From the NCBI RefSeq assembly GCF_000740675.1, contig NZ_JPXI01000031.1:186001-250000 (forward strand): DNA of 64,000 bases. Reading direction: 5' to 3'. The position numbers and the translations under genes are program-made. The notes below the pieces were generated by a model that was given only the letters and a program-made list of their open reading frames with translations, was not told where the DNA came from and searched no databases. Origin of the DNA: Massilia sp. BSC265 (GTDB lineage Bacteria > Pseudomonadota > Gammaproteobacteria > Burkholderiales > Burkholderiaceae_D). This document shows positions 20,371 through 28,821 of the stretch, one piece after another (within the stretch, counting starts at the first letter, position 1; each line of letters opens with the position of its first letter).

Positions 20371-22137
20371 TCAGGGGGCCGTTTCGTCCAGGCTTCTGAG
20401 GAAGGTGAGCAGCACCTCGCCCGCCACCTCGGCGTCGTCCGCCGTCATGGTCTCGAGCGGATTGTGGCTGATGCCGCCGTTGCCGCAGCGGGTGAACAGC
20501 ATCGCCACCTCTGTGATGTTCGCTATTTCCATCGCATCGTGCCCGGCGCCGGACAGCAGGTCGAAGCGCGGCAGACCGGCAGCCTCGATGGCCGCACCCA
20601 GCCGCTCCATCAGGCGCGGCGAGCAGGGGGCGGCGTCCGCCTCCACCAGCTTCCACAGCTTTTCCTCGATGCCTCGCCGCGCGCAGATCTGCTTGACTCC
20701 GGCCAGGATGTCGTCCACGGCGGCCAGGCGTTCTTCGTCCGTCGCCGCGCGGATGTCGAGCGACAGCCGGCACCGGCCCGGGATCACGTTGACCGAGCCG
20801 GACGGCACCTCGAGCTGGCCGACGGTGCCGACCAGGGAGCCGCGTCCGCTGCAGCGCCCTTCGACCAGCAGCACGATCTCGGCGGCGGCCGCGGCGGCAT
20901 CGCGGCGCATGCCCATCGGCGTGGTGCCCGCATGGCTGGCCACGCCCGTGAGTTCGACCAGGTAGCGCGAGCTGCCGGCGATGGCCGTCACCACGCCGAC
21001 CGGCAGGCCGCGCTCCAGCAGCACCGGTCCCTGCTCGATGTGGACCTCGACAAAGCCCAGCAGCGATGCCGGGTCGCGCGCGCTGGCAGGGATTGCCGCG
21101 GAATCGTGGCCGGCCGCGCCCAATGCCTCGCGCATGCTCACACCCTCGCTGTCCTGCTGGTCGAGCAGGAGCGGGTCGAAGCGTCCCGTGATGGCGCTGC
21201 TGCCCAGGAAAGTGCTGCGAAAGCGCACGCCTTCCTCCTCGGCGAAACCGACGACCTCGAGGTGGAAGGGCAGGCGCTCGCCGCGAAGGTAGAGGTGCCG
21301 GACCAGGGCAACGGGCAGCAGGATGCCGAGCCGGCCATCGTACTTGCCGCCGTTGCGCACGGTGTCGTAGTGCGATCCGGTCATGAGTGTCTTTGCCTCC
21401 GGCTGGGCCGCCGCATAGCGTCCGACCACGTTGCCGACCGCGTCGATGTGCGCGTCCATGCCGGCCTCGATCATCCAGTCGCGCAGCTGGCTTGCGGTGC
21501 GCCCGTGCGCCGGGGTCATGTAGGCGCAGGTGAGGCCGTCGAGGCTGTCGCTGATTGCACCCAAGGTCTCGGCCCAGTCCATCACCTGCGTTCCGAAGAG
21601 GTGTACTACCCGCAGCAGTTCGTTCAGGCGGATCTCGGCGATGCGGTGCACCTGGCGCAGGCACTCGCGCAGCTCGTCGCCGCGCGTGTTCTTCAGGCGC
21701 CGCGCGAAGGTCTCGATGATGGCGGCGCGGGTGAGGCCACGTCCCGTCGGACCCTTTACCGCCAAAATGAAGGGAAAGCCGAACTTCTCCTTGTATTGGG
21801 CGTTCAGCTCGTGCAGTACGGCGTACTCCTCCGGACTGCAGCGGTTCAGGCCGGAGGCCGCCTGCTCGCCGGTCGATTCCGCCGTCAGCTCGCCCGCGAT
21901 CGCCGCATTGCCGGCCAATTCGGGGTGGGCGCGCAGCAGCGCCAGCTGTTCGTCTTCGCTTGCCTGCGTGACGCCTGCCTGCAAGGCCTGCTTGAGGGCG
22001 GCGATGCTGGCGAAGGGCCGCAGGCCGGCGGCGCGCTCCGCGATCCAGGGAGAGTGTTCGTAGATGCCGCGCAGCGCATCGACGAAGGCGGCCGGTGGGC
22101 AGGTGTTCAGGTCCGACAGGGTAGTCATGGTTCGCAT
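20371..22137 (-). CDS. OHCU decarboxylase (UraD)-allantoate amidohydrolase (AllC) fusion
   Basis: This single 588-residue frame joins two purine-degradation enzymes. Residues ~1-170 resemble 2-oxo-4-hydroxy-4-carboxy-5-ureidoimidazoline decarboxylase, with LLRAHPELAGNAAIAG, LNAQYKEKFGFPFILAVKG and HRIAEIRLNELL. Residues ~180-588 are an M20-type allantoate amidohydrolase, with TGSHYDTVRNGGKYDGRLGI, VVGFAEEEGVRFRSTFLGSS, VEVHIEQGPVLLERGLPVG and LLSGAGHDAMEIANITEVAM then GISHNPLE. The product would perform the step forming S-allantoin and the later allantoate hydrolysis, but not the intervening allantoinase step. The start may be ATG 22137 or 22128. It is divergent from nothing close: lysR upstream shares its strand, 77 bases away. 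Confidence 0.88.
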   Translation of the reverse strand: MRTMTTLSDLNTCPPAAFVDALRGIYEHSPWIAERAAGLRPFASIAALKQALQAGVTQASEDEQLALLRAHPELAGNAAIAGELTAESTGEQAASGLNRCSPEEYAVLHELNAQYKEKFGFPFILAVKGPTGRGLTRAAIIETFARRLKNTRGDELRECLRQVHRIAEIRLNELLRVVHLFGTQVMDWAETLGAISDSLDGLTCAYMTPAHGRTASQLRDWMIEAGMDAHIDAVGNVVGRYAAAQPEAKTLMTGSHYDTVRNGGKYDGRLGILLPVALVRHLYLRGERLPFHLEVVGFAEEEGVRFRSTFLGSSAITGRFDPLLLDQQDSEGVSMREALGAAGHDSAAIPASARDPASLLGFVEVHIEQGPVLLERGLPVGVVTAIAGSSRYLVELTGVASHAGTTPMGMRRDAAAAAAEIVLLVEGRCSGRGSLVGTVGQLEVPSGSVNVIPGRCRLSLDIRAATDEERLAAVDDILAGVKQICARRGIEEKLWKLVEADAAPCSPRLMERLGAAIEAAGLPRFDLLSGAGHDAMEIANITEVAMLFTRCGNGGISHNPLETMTADDAEVAGEVLLTFLRSLDETAP

Positions 22138-22214
22138 CGCCTCATGGGAGTCAATGATGATAAATCCTGCAAGCCCTTCGGCTTATACGTCCGTTCCCAT
22201 AAATGGTATTGCGC

Positions 22215-23153
22215 TTACTTGGCAACCAGGGCGCGCGCCGCGGCACTGACCTGGTCGCGCAGCCATTTGTGCTCGGACGACTGGTGCACGCGCTGGTGCC
22301 ACAGCTGGTAGAAGCGCATCGGCGGAAACTTGATCGGCACCGTGAAGCTCTTCAGCGGCAGCGTGCGTTCGTAGAAGCGGATGAACTGGCGCCCGGTGGT
22401 GAGCACCAGGTCGCTCTGGGTCAGCATGTAGGGAATCACGCCGAAGTAGGGCGACTCGACCGCCACCTTGCGCTGCATGCCGAGGCGGTCGAGGTGGGCG
22501 TCGATCACGCCGTGGTAGCCGGGCAGCATCTGCGAGGGCGCCACGTGCGGCAGCGACAGGTAGTCCTCGACCGTCATCGCATCAACCGCGGTGCGCTTGG
22601 CGTAGGGGCTGTCGGCGCGCATGGTGCAGATGATCGGGTCTTCGAACAGCTTCGATATGTGCAGGTGCGCGGGCGGCTCGTCCCAGTTGGCGATCACCAG
22701 GTCCATCTCGCCGTCGGACAGCATGCGCAGGGAGTCCAGGCCCGGCCCCAGGCTGTGGATCACCACCTTGCTGTTGGGCGAGCCGCGCCGCAGGGACGCC
22801 ACCACGCCCGGCAGGAACTGGGTATCGAGGTAGTCCGGGGCCGCGATGTGGAAGGTGCGCGCCGCATCGATCGGCACGAAGGGCGACTTGCGCACGAACA
22901 GGCTCTCGGCTTCGTCGAGGATGCGCTTGGCCGGCTTGAGCAGGCTTTCGCCGTGCTGGGTCGGCACCATGCCGCGCGCGCCGCGCACCAGGAGCGGATC
23001 GCCGGTCAGCTCGCGCAGCTTGCGCAGCGAGGCCGAGATCGAGGGCTGCGGCTGGTTCAGCTTGAGGGCGACGCGCGAGACGTTCTTCTCCTGCAGCAGC
23101 AGGTAGAGGATGCGGATCAGGTGCAGGTCTAGGTGCTGGGGGAGGCTGGACAT
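22215..23153 (-). CDS. LysR-family transcriptional regulator of purine degradation genes
   Basis: This 312-residue LysR-type regulator has an N-terminal winged helix-turn-helix: LIRILYLLLQEKNVSRVALK, then LNQPQPSISASLRKLRELTG. A PBP2-type co-inducer domain follows from about residue 95 (HIAAPDYLDTQFLPGVVASL). It is divergent from puuD, with 109 bases between starts, and lies just upstream of the UraD-AllC gene on its own strand. The intergenic region holds a perfect 8-base inverted repeat with LysR-like spacing (23166-23198). Control of urate catabolism in response to urate or a breakdown product is the natural inference. Confidence 0.88.
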   Translation of the reverse strand: MSSLPQHLDLHLIRILYLLLQEKNVSRVALKLNQPQPSISASLRKLRELTGDPLLVRGARGMVPTQHGESLLKPAKRILDEAESLFVRKSPFVPIDAARTFHIAAPDYLDTQFLPGVVASLRRGSPNSKVVIHSLGPGLDSLRMLSDGEMDLVIANWDEPPAHLHISKLFEDPIICTMRADSPYAKRTAVDAMTVEDYLSLPHVAPSQMLPGYHGVIDAHLDRLGMQRKVAVESPYFGVIPYMLTQSDLVLTTGRQFIRFYERTLPLKSFTVPIKFPPMRFYQLWHQRVHQSSEHKWLRDQVSAAARALVAK

Positions 23154-23165
23154 TGGCTTGTCTGC

Positions 23166-23198
23166 GCGTATATCAATTCACTTATGTCGAATATACGC
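23166..23198. promoter_or_regulatory. Inverted repeat GCGTATAT-N17-ATATACGC between lysR and puuD
   Basis: GCGTATAT (23166-23173) and ATATACGC (23191-23198) are perfect inverted copies in the short divergent region. The location, 13 bases from the lysR start and 65 bases from puuD, fits a LysR-type recognition site that would control both genes. Binding is not shown by sequence alone. Confidence 0.5.
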
Positions 23199-23262
23199 TA
23201 GATTTCATGTTGCTCAAATTGAAATCAGGCTATTGTCGAGGGATACTCACCAAGGAAGCCCC

Positions 23263-24498
23263 ATGGACGTATTTGGATACCTGGGCCCATATGCCCTGGA
23301 GTGGTTCAACCTGTTGGTGCGCTGGCTGCACATCATCACGGGCATCGCCTGGATCGGCGCCTCCTTCTACTTCGTCTGGCTCGACAACACGATCCGTCCG
23401 CCAGCGCCGGGCTCCGACCTGGCGAGGAAGGGCGTCGCCGGCGAGCTGTGGGCGGTACATGGCGGCGGCTTCTACAACCCGCAGAAGTACCTGGTGGCGC
23501 CCGCCGAGCTGCCCAAGGAACTCCACTGGTTCAAGTGGGAAGCCTATTCCACCTGGATCTCCGGCTTCGCGCTGCTCGTCATCGTCTACTACCTGAACGC
23601 CCAGGCCATGATGGTCGATCGCAGCGTGGCCGACCTGACCAGCTGGCAGGCGGTCGGCATCGGCCTGGCCAGCCTGGTGATCGGCTGGGTCGTCTACGAC
23701 CTGCTGTGCCGCTCGCCGCTGGGCAAGCACGACCTGGCCTTCGGCGTCACGATCTTCGCCTTTCTTGTCGCCAGCAGCTATGTGCTCACGCAGCTGCTCA
23801 GCGGCCGCGCCGCCTACCTGCACGTGGGCGCCATGATCGGCACCATGATGGTGGCGAACGTGGCGATGCTGATCATTCCCGGCCAGCGCAAGATGGTCAA
23901 TGCCATGATGGCCGGCTTGACGCCCGACCCCATCCACGGCATCAAGGCCAAGCAGCGCAGCGTCCACAACAACTACTTCACGCTGCCGGTGCTGTTCATC
24001 ATGATCAGCAACCACTACGCGATGACCTACCGCCACGAATACTCCTGGGCGGTGCTGGGCGTGATCATGGCGGCGGGCGTCCTGATCCGCCACTTCTTTA
24101 ACCTGCGCCACAAGGGACGCGTGGAATGGAAGTACCCGGCGGCGGGCGTGGCCTTGCTCGCGGTGCTGGCCTTTGCGATCGCGCCGAAACCGCCGGTGCA
24201 GGCGAAAGCGGCGGCGGGAAGGGATGACGCCGCACGTTTCGCCCAGGTCCGCACCATCATCGACCAGCGCTGCGTGTCCTGCCACGCGCAGCAGCCGTCG
24301 CAGCCGGGCTTCGCTACCGCGCCGGCCGGGATCATGCTGCACACCCCCGAACTCGTCAGCCAGCATGCGATGGCCGTCTACCAGCAGACCGTGCAGACCA
24401 AGGCGATGCCGCTGGCGAACCTCACCAACATGACCGATGCCGAACGGGCACAGGTGGCTGCCTGGTTCGAAGCCGGCGCCAAGACAGGAGCGAACTAA
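23263..24498 (+). CDS. puuD: Urate hydroxylase PuuD (membrane, cytochrome c fused)
   Basis: The 411-residue protein starts at ATG 23263 (AAGGA upstream). The N-terminal ~300 residues form a multi-helix membrane domain beginning YALEWFNLLVRWLHIITGIA, including GIKAKQRSVHNNYFTLPVLF. This architecture is typical of the membrane urate oxidase PuuD. The C-terminal ~90 residues form a cytochrome c domain with heme motif CVSCH (Cys337, Cys340, His341) and a likely distal Met in KAMPLANLTNMT. It would oxidise urate to 5-hydroxyisourate and pass electrons to the respiratory chain. The stop overlaps the next start (TAATG), coupling it to the M20 hydrolase. Confidence 0.92.
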   Translation: MDVFGYLGPYALEWFNLLVRWLHIITGIAWIGASFYFVWLDNTIRPPAPGSDLARKGVAGELWAVHGGGFYNPQKYLVAPAELPKELHWFKWEAYSTWISGFALLVIVYYLNAQAMMVDRSVADLTSWQAVGIGLASLVIGWVVYDLLCRSPLGKHDLAFGVTIFAFLVASSYVLTQLLSGRAAYLHVGAMIGTMMVANVAMLIIPGQRKMVNAMMAGLTPDPIHGIKAKQRSVHNNYFTLPVLFIMISNHYAMTYRHEYSWAVLGVIMAAGVLIRHFFNLRHKGRVEWKYPAAGVALLAVLAFAIAPKPPVQAKAAAGRDDAARFAQVRTIIDQRCVSCHAQQPSQPGFATAPAGIMLHTPELVSQHAMAVYQQTVQTKAMPLANLTNMTDAERAQVAAWFEAGAKTGAN

Positions 24499-25733
24499 TG
24501 GACCAGCAGATCGGGGAACGGCTGCTCGCGTGGATCGACGAGCATTTTGACGAACAGGTCGGCTTCCTGCAGCAGGTCATCCGCATCCCGACCGACACGC
24601 CGCCGGGCAACAACGCGCCGCATGCGGAAGCGGTGGCCGACATGCTCGCGCAGTACGGCTGGAGGGCAGAGAAGCACGCGGTGCCGGAGCAAGCGGTGCG
24701 CGACTACGGCATGGAGAGCATCACCAACCTGATCGTGCGCCGCCCCTACGGCGCGGGCGGCCCGACACTGGCGCTCAACGCCCATGGCGACGTGGTGCCG
24801 CCGGGCGAGGGCTGGAGCAAGCCGCCCTACGGCGCCGAACTCCATGACGGTGCCATCTACGGCCGCGCCGCGGCGGTATCGAAGAGCGACTTCGCCACCT
24901 ATGTGTTCGCCGTGCGCGCGCTGGAAGCGCTGGGCGTGCCGCTCAAGGGCACGCTCGAGCTGCATTTCACCTACGACGAGGAATTCGGCGGCCTGCTCGG
25001 TCCGGGCTGGCTGCTGGCGCAGGAGCTGACCCGCCCGGACTATGTGATCGCGGCCGGCTTCAGCTACAACATCGTCACGGCCCACAATGCCTGCCTGCAG
25101 CTGGAGATCACGGTGCACGGCAAGGCCGGCCACGGCGCGATGCCGGAGACGGCGGTGGATGCGCTGCAGGCCGCCACGCGCATCCTGACCGCGATCTACG
25201 GCCAGCTGCCGGAACTGAAGAAGATCAAGTCGAAAGTCCCGGGCATCGATTCGCCCACCATGCTGGTCGGCCGCATCGATGGCGGCACCAATACCAATGT
25301 GGTGCCGGGCAAGGTGGTCATGAAGATGGACCGGCGCATGATTCCGGAAGAAGACCCGGTGGCGGTGGAGGCGCAGGTACGCGCGCTGATCGAAGGGGCG
25401 GTGGCCGGCATGCCCGGCATCCGGCTCGAGATCCGCCGCCTGCTGCTGTCGCATGCGCTGCGTCCCTTGCCCGGTTCCGAGAAGCTGGTGGCGAGCCTGC
25501 AGCGCCACGGCCGCGCCATCCTGGGCGAAGAAGTCACGGCCCAGGGCACGCCGCTGTATGCGGACGCGCGCCTGTATGGCGAGCGCGGCATCCCGGCGGT
25601 GCTGTACGGCGCCGGCCCGCGCACGGTGCAGGAGTCGAATGCCAAGAAGGCCGACGAGCATGTGCAGCTGGACGACCTGCGCAAGGCCACCAAGGTGGTG
25701 GCGCTCACGCTGCTCGACTTCCTGGCCGCTTGA
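24498..25733 (+). CDS. M20-family metallohydrolase coupled to puuD
   Basis: This 411-residue M20 (ArgE/DapE/CPG2-type) hydrolase shares one base with the puuD stop. It has LNAHGDVVPPGEGWSKPPYG with the first metal-site His and Asp, and TYDEEFGGLLGPGW with the catalytic Glu pair. A dimerisation-domain segment reads EITVHGKAGHGAMPETAVDA, and the C-terminal end is LYGAGPRTVQESNAKKADEH. Unlike most M20 enzymes the expected GRG-x2-D-x-K-G motif reads GRAAAVSKSDF, lacking the bridging Asp at its usual place. The substrate is unknown. Genomic coupling to urate hydroxylase suggests a role in ureide or purine-derived amide hydrolysis, which is inference. Confidence 0.85.
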   Translation: MDQQIGERLLAWIDEHFDEQVGFLQQVIRIPTDTPPGNNAPHAEAVADMLAQYGWRAEKHAVPEQAVRDYGMESITNLIVRRPYGAGGPTLALNAHGDVVPPGEGWSKPPYGAELHDGAIYGRAAAVSKSDFATYVFAVRALEALGVPLKGTLELHFTYDEEFGGLLGPGWLLAQELTRPDYVIAAGFSYNIVTAHNACLQLEITVHGKAGHGAMPETAVDALQAATRILTAIYGQLPELKKIKSKVPGIDSPTMLVGRIDGGTNTNVVPGKVVMKMDRRMIPEEDPVAVEAQVRALIEGAVAGMPGIRLEIRRLLLSHALRPLPGSEKLVASLQRHGRAILGEEVTAQGTPLYADARLYGERGIPAVLYGAGPRTVQESNAKKADEHVQLDDLRKATKVVALTLLDFLAA

Positions 25734-25740
25734 TGAAACC

Positions 25741-25877
25741 GTAGGGTGGGCGGGGTAATTTCGGGCAATGCCCGGAATTACAAACGCCCACGCTGTGATA
25801 GTTTGCAGCGAGATCATCCGGCGCAATCAAGGAGCCTGTAGCAATCACCGCGTGGGCGGACAAGCCGCCCACCCTAC
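25741..25877. repeat. REP-like element with GTAGGGTGG and CCACCCTAC ends
   Basis: It starts 8 bases after the M20 stop codon. The terminal nonamers are the same as in the 15433-15540 element. Internally, 25755-25781 form a 12-base-pair hairpin (one G-T pair), and the right end GCGTGGGCGGACAAGCCGCC is a second hairpin arm. The element lies between convergent genes. Confidence 0.75.
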
Positions 25878-25938
25878 GAAAGCTAAAAAGGCGCCTTGCG
25901 GCTAATGCCTGTCACTTAAGAGGCGCCGCTCATCCGTA

Positions 25939-25963
25939 GCGTGGGCGGGTCTCCCGCCCACGC
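25939..25963. repeat. Single REP-like hairpin
   Basis: GCGTGGGCGGG and CCCGCCCACGC form an 11-base-pair perfect stem with loop TCT, preceded by GTA. The sequence resembles the arm of the neighbouring 25741-25877 element, so it is probably a solitary copy of the same family. Confidence 0.65.
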
Positions 25964-26027
25964 GGTCAAATCACAGTACTGCAGCCCGTACGATTTTTCG
26001 TATCTCAACTATCACCGCTACCAAAAC

Positions 26028-26052
26028 AAAAAAGGCGCCTTGCGGCGCCTTT
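26028..26052 (-). terminator. Intrinsic terminator of the S9 peptidase gene
   Basis: Stem AAAGGCGCC (26031-26039) pairs with GGCGCCTTT (26044-26052) around a four-base loop; on the minus strand it is followed by TTTGTTTT. It begins 2 bases past the peptidase stop codon. The 18-base left half is repeated at 25885-25902 without the right arm. Confidence 0.85.
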
Positions 26053-26054
26053 GC

Positions 26055-28421
26055 TTACTGCTTGAGCGTGCGCTCGAACAGCTGGTAGATACGGCGGTAC
26101 TGGTCGTACCAGGCTTCCGGCTGGACGTAGGCATGGCGTTCCAGCGGGTAGCTGGCCAGTTCCCAGTTGTCCTTCTTCAGCTCGATCAGGCGCTGGGCCA
26201 TGCGCACCGAGTCCTGGTAGAACACGTTGTCGTCGACCATGCCGTGCGCGATCAGCAGGTGGCCCTGCAGCTTCTCGGCGTACTCGATCGGCGACGAGAT
26301 CTTGTAGGCCTGCGGGTCGATGTCCGGCGTGTTCAGGATGTTGGCGGTGTACTCGTGGTTGTAGGTCACCCAGTCGGTCACCGGACGCAGCGCGGCGCCC
26401 GACTTGAAGGTTTCCGGTGCGCGCATCAGGGCCATGAAGGTCATGAAGCCGCCGTAGCTGCCGCCGTACACGCCGACGTTCTTGGCGTCACCCTGGTGCT
26501 GCGCCACCATGTAGTTCACGCCGTCGATGTAGTCCACCAGTTCCGGATGGCCCATCTGGCGGTAGATCGCGGTACGCCACTTGCTGCCGTAGCCCTTCGA
26601 GGCGCGGTAGTCCATGTCGAGCACGACGTAGCCCTTCTGGACCAGCAGGTTGTGGAACATCTGCTCGCGGAAGTAGTTCGGGTAGCGCTTGCTCACGTTC
26701 TGCAGGTAGCCGGCGCCGTGCACGAACATCACGACCGGGTACTTCTTGCCCGGCTCCAGCTGGGCCGGGCGGTACAGCTTGGCCCAGACCGGGTCGCCGC
26801 CGGCGCTCGAGGGCACCGCCACGTACTGCGGCTCGACCCACTGGCGCGCCTTGAACTCGGCAGTGCGGGTATCGGTCAGCTTGGTCGCCGCGCCGCCGGT
26901 CACCGGCACCGTGGCCAGCTGGATCGGGGTGTAGCTGCTCGACCAGTGCACCAGCAGCTTCTTCTCGTCGGGCGACAGGCGGAAGCGCTCGACGCCGTCG
27001 AGGTTCGTCACTTCGCGGATCGCGCCGTTCTTGGCGTCGACGGCGCAGACTTCGTAGTCGCCCGGCGTGGCGCGGTTGCACATCACATAGGCCATGCTGC
27101 CGTCGTGCGACCAGCGCACGTCCGAGGCTTCCCATTTGCCCGAGGTGAGGGCGCGTGGGGCGCCACCGTCGGCCGGCTGGGTATACAGGTGCGAGTAGCC
27201 GCTTTCCTCGGACAAGTACCACAGCGTGCGGTTGTCCGGCAGCCAGCCGAATTCGTTGTTGTCGTAGTTGACCCAGGCCTGGTCGGTCAGGCGGTGCAGC
27301 GGCTTGAGCTTGGCTGCCTGCAGGTCGACGGTGGCGATCCAGCGGTCCTTGTTGTCCACCGCGCGCAGCATGACGGCGACGTTGGCGCCGTTGGCCGACC
27401 ATTCGATCGCGTCGGCGCCGTCGATGATGCGTACCGCGCGGTTGCCCTTCAGCGGCTCCTTCTTGGCGGCGGCGCGCAGCTCGGCCAGCGGGTCGACGTT
27501 CACGCCCGGCAGCACGTCGAAGGACAGGTCCTGCACCTTGTTGGTGCGCAGGTCGACCAGCTTCAGTGCATGGGGCGCCGGCATGTTGCGGCCGACGCGG
27601 GTGCGCTGGTCGTCGAATTCCTCGTAGCCGGACTCGGTCACGTAGCGCGGCATCTTGCCGACGCGGCCCTTGTCGCCGTTCTTCGGCGCGGTGACGACGA
27701 GCAGCCAGCGGCCATCGGGCGACAGGACGCTGCTCTCGATCGCGACCTTGTCGCCCAGGTAGACCGGGCTAGGGGGCAGCGTCGGGTCGACGCGGCGCTG
27801 CTCGTTCATGCGCTCGCGCAGCGCGTCGCGCTCGTCCTTCTGGCGCTTGAGGTGGGCGATCAGGCGCAGCTGCTGGTCGCGCAGCGGGTCCTCCTCGTTC
27901 ACCGCCGGGTCCTTGGCGGCGCGCGGCAGCGCGACCGGACCGACCACGCGGGTGGCGCGGTCCCAGCCGTACCAGTCGGTGCCGATGCGGTAGTAGACGG
28001 TGCGTTCGTCGTGCGAATACTGCAGCGCGTCCAGCTTGCTGGCGCCGCGCGTGATCTGCACCAGGGCGCCGCTCTTCAGGTCGCGCTCGAACAGGTCGCC
28101 GTTACGCAGCATCAGCGCGCGGGTCTGGGCCGGGTTGTAGATGACGTCGGCGCCATCGATTTTCGCGGCCTCGACGTCGCTCACCAGCTTCGGCTTGCCG
28201 CCCTGGCTGACCTGCCAGGTGTCGCGGATCGGCGAGCCGCTACGCTTCTGCTTATAGAACACCTGCTTGCTGTCCCAGCTCCACCAGGCGTTTTCCACCG
28301 GCGTGCCGATCCAGTCGGGGTGGGCCATGGCCTGGTCGAGGGTAATGGGCGTGGATGCCGCCGCCGGCAGCGCCGGCAAGGTCAGGAGCGCTGCGAAGAT
28401 CGTGAGTGCTGGTGTACGCAT
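26055..28421 (-). CDS. Secreted prolyl oligopeptidase/DPP IV-like S9 peptidase
   Basis: The 788-residue protein starts at ATG 28421 with a signal peptide MRTPALTIFAALLTLPALPA, then AAASTP. Residues ~40-530 form the DPP IV-type beta-propeller, with repeated strands such as WSHDGSMAYVMCNRATPGDY and FRLSPDEKKLLVHWS. The C-terminal alpha/beta hydrolase has the nucleophile Ser (about residue 655) in GVYGGSYGGFMTFM, Asp in AHGMVDDNVFYQDS and His in YPLERHAYVQPEAW. It would act in the periplasm or outside, cleaving prolyl or dipeptidyl peptides. It is monocistronic, with its own terminator just after the stop. Confidence 0.93.
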   Translation of the reverse strand: MRTPALTIFAALLTLPALPAAASTPITLDQAMAHPDWIGTPVENAWWSWDSKQVFYKQKRSGSPIRDTWQVSQGGKPKLVSDVEAAKIDGADVIYNPAQTRALMLRNGDLFERDLKSGALVQITRGASKLDALQYSHDERTVYYRIGTDWYGWDRATRVVGPVALPRAAKDPAVNEEDPLRDQQLRLIAHLKRQKDERDALRERMNEQRRVDPTLPPSPVYLGDKVAIESSVLSPDGRWLLVVTAPKNGDKGRVGKMPRYVTESGYEEFDDQRTRVGRNMPAPHALKLVDLRTNKVQDLSFDVLPGVNVDPLAELRAAAKKEPLKGNRAVRIIDGADAIEWSANGANVAVMLRAVDNKDRWIATVDLQAAKLKPLHRLTDQAWVNYDNNEFGWLPDNRTLWYLSEESGYSHLYTQPADGGAPRALTSGKWEASDVRWSHDGSMAYVMCNRATPGDYEVCAVDAKNGAIREVTNLDGVERFRLSPDEKKLLVHWSSSYTPIQLATVPVTGGAATKLTDTRTAEFKARQWVEPQYVAVPSSAGGDPVWAKLYRPAQLEPGKKYPVVMFVHGAGYLQNVSKRYPNYFREQMFHNLLVQKGYVVLDMDYRASKGYGSKWRTAIYRQMGHPELVDYIDGVNYMVAQHQGDAKNVGVYGGSYGGFMTFMALMRAPETFKSGAALRPVTDWVTYNHEYTANILNTPDIDPQAYKISSPIEYAEKLQGHLLIAHGMVDDNVFYQDSVRMAQRLIELKKDNWELASYPLERHAYVQPEAWYDQYRRIYQLFERTLKQ

Positions 28422-28539
28422 CGTGTCGTGTGTGCTGAGTGAAAGGGGATTAGCTTTCTTGCTAGAAAATGCGACTTGCATTCTAGCTCAGCATTTCACG
28501 GTGCGGGGAATGCGGAGAACGAGCCTGCTAAAAAAGAAA

Positions 28540-28572
28540 GCGCCGGCGTACGTACATACGTACAGCCGGCGC
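28540..28572 (-). terminator. Very strong intrinsic terminator of the two-microgene unit
   Basis: GCGCCGGC plus GTACGTA (28540-28554) pair with TACGTAC plus GCCGGCGC (28557-28572). This gives 15 base pairs with a two-base loop and one bulged A. On the minus strand it is followed by TTTCTTTTTT. It serves transcription from the small genes at 28607-28821. Confidence 0.88.
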
Positions 28573-28606
28573 AACCATATAAATACTGCTGTTGCGTCGC
28601 AGCGTG

Positions 28607-28711
28607 TCAGGCCGCCTTGTCCGGGCGCTTCGCCGGACGCAGGAACAGGGCCAGGCGGACGACCAGCGCCGTCAGGGCGCAGACGCTCAGGACGGTGTCG
28701 AGCATGTCCAT
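28607..28711 (-). CDS. Small hydrophobic protein, second gene of microgene pair
   Basis: A 34-residue frame begins MDMLDTVLSVCALTALVVRL and ends in a basic tail (LRPAKRPDKAA). It reads as a single transmembrane helix with a positively charged C-terminus. Its ATG at 28711 begins 2 bases after the stop of the preceding 35-residue gene, so translation could be coupled; it has no strong Shine-Dalgarno of its own. A strong terminator follows at 28540-28572. No family is recognised. Confidence rests on the tight arrangement, the good leader of the first gene and the dedicated terminator. Confidence 0.55.
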   Translation of the reverse strand: MDMLDTVLSVCALTALVVRLALFLRPAKRPDKAA

Positions 28712-28713
28712 GT

Positions 28714-28821
28714 TCAGCCCCGCACTGCCGGAGCCCAGCCGCCGTGCGCGGCATAGAGTTCGATCGAGAAGCTGCGCACTGCGGCGAGGGCGCTGGCGAA
28801 GAAGCGGCGGGTTGCGGCCAT
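28714..28821 (-). CDS. Small protein, first gene of microgene pair
   Basis: A 35-residue frame reads MAATRRFFASALAAVRSFSI then ELYAAHGGWAPAVRG. The ATG at 28821 has AGGAGA seven bases upstream, a textbook spacing. The first half could form a basic amphipathic helix. A possible -10 TATACT (28865-28860, minus strand) lies about 39 bases upstream, with a weak -35 (TTTATT) 17 bases further. The gene is followed 2 bases later by the 34-residue membrane-protein frame. I do not recognise it. It lies between the S9 peptidase and nasT promoters on the minus strand. Confidence 0.6.
   Translation of the reverse strand: MAATRRFFASALAAVRSFSIELYAAHGGWAPAVRG

Noticed and set aside
25941..28442. An 833-codon frame on the plus strand opposite the S9 peptidase
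   Set aside because: Antisense shadow of a well-supported gene; no motif, and it starts inside the repeat/terminator region.
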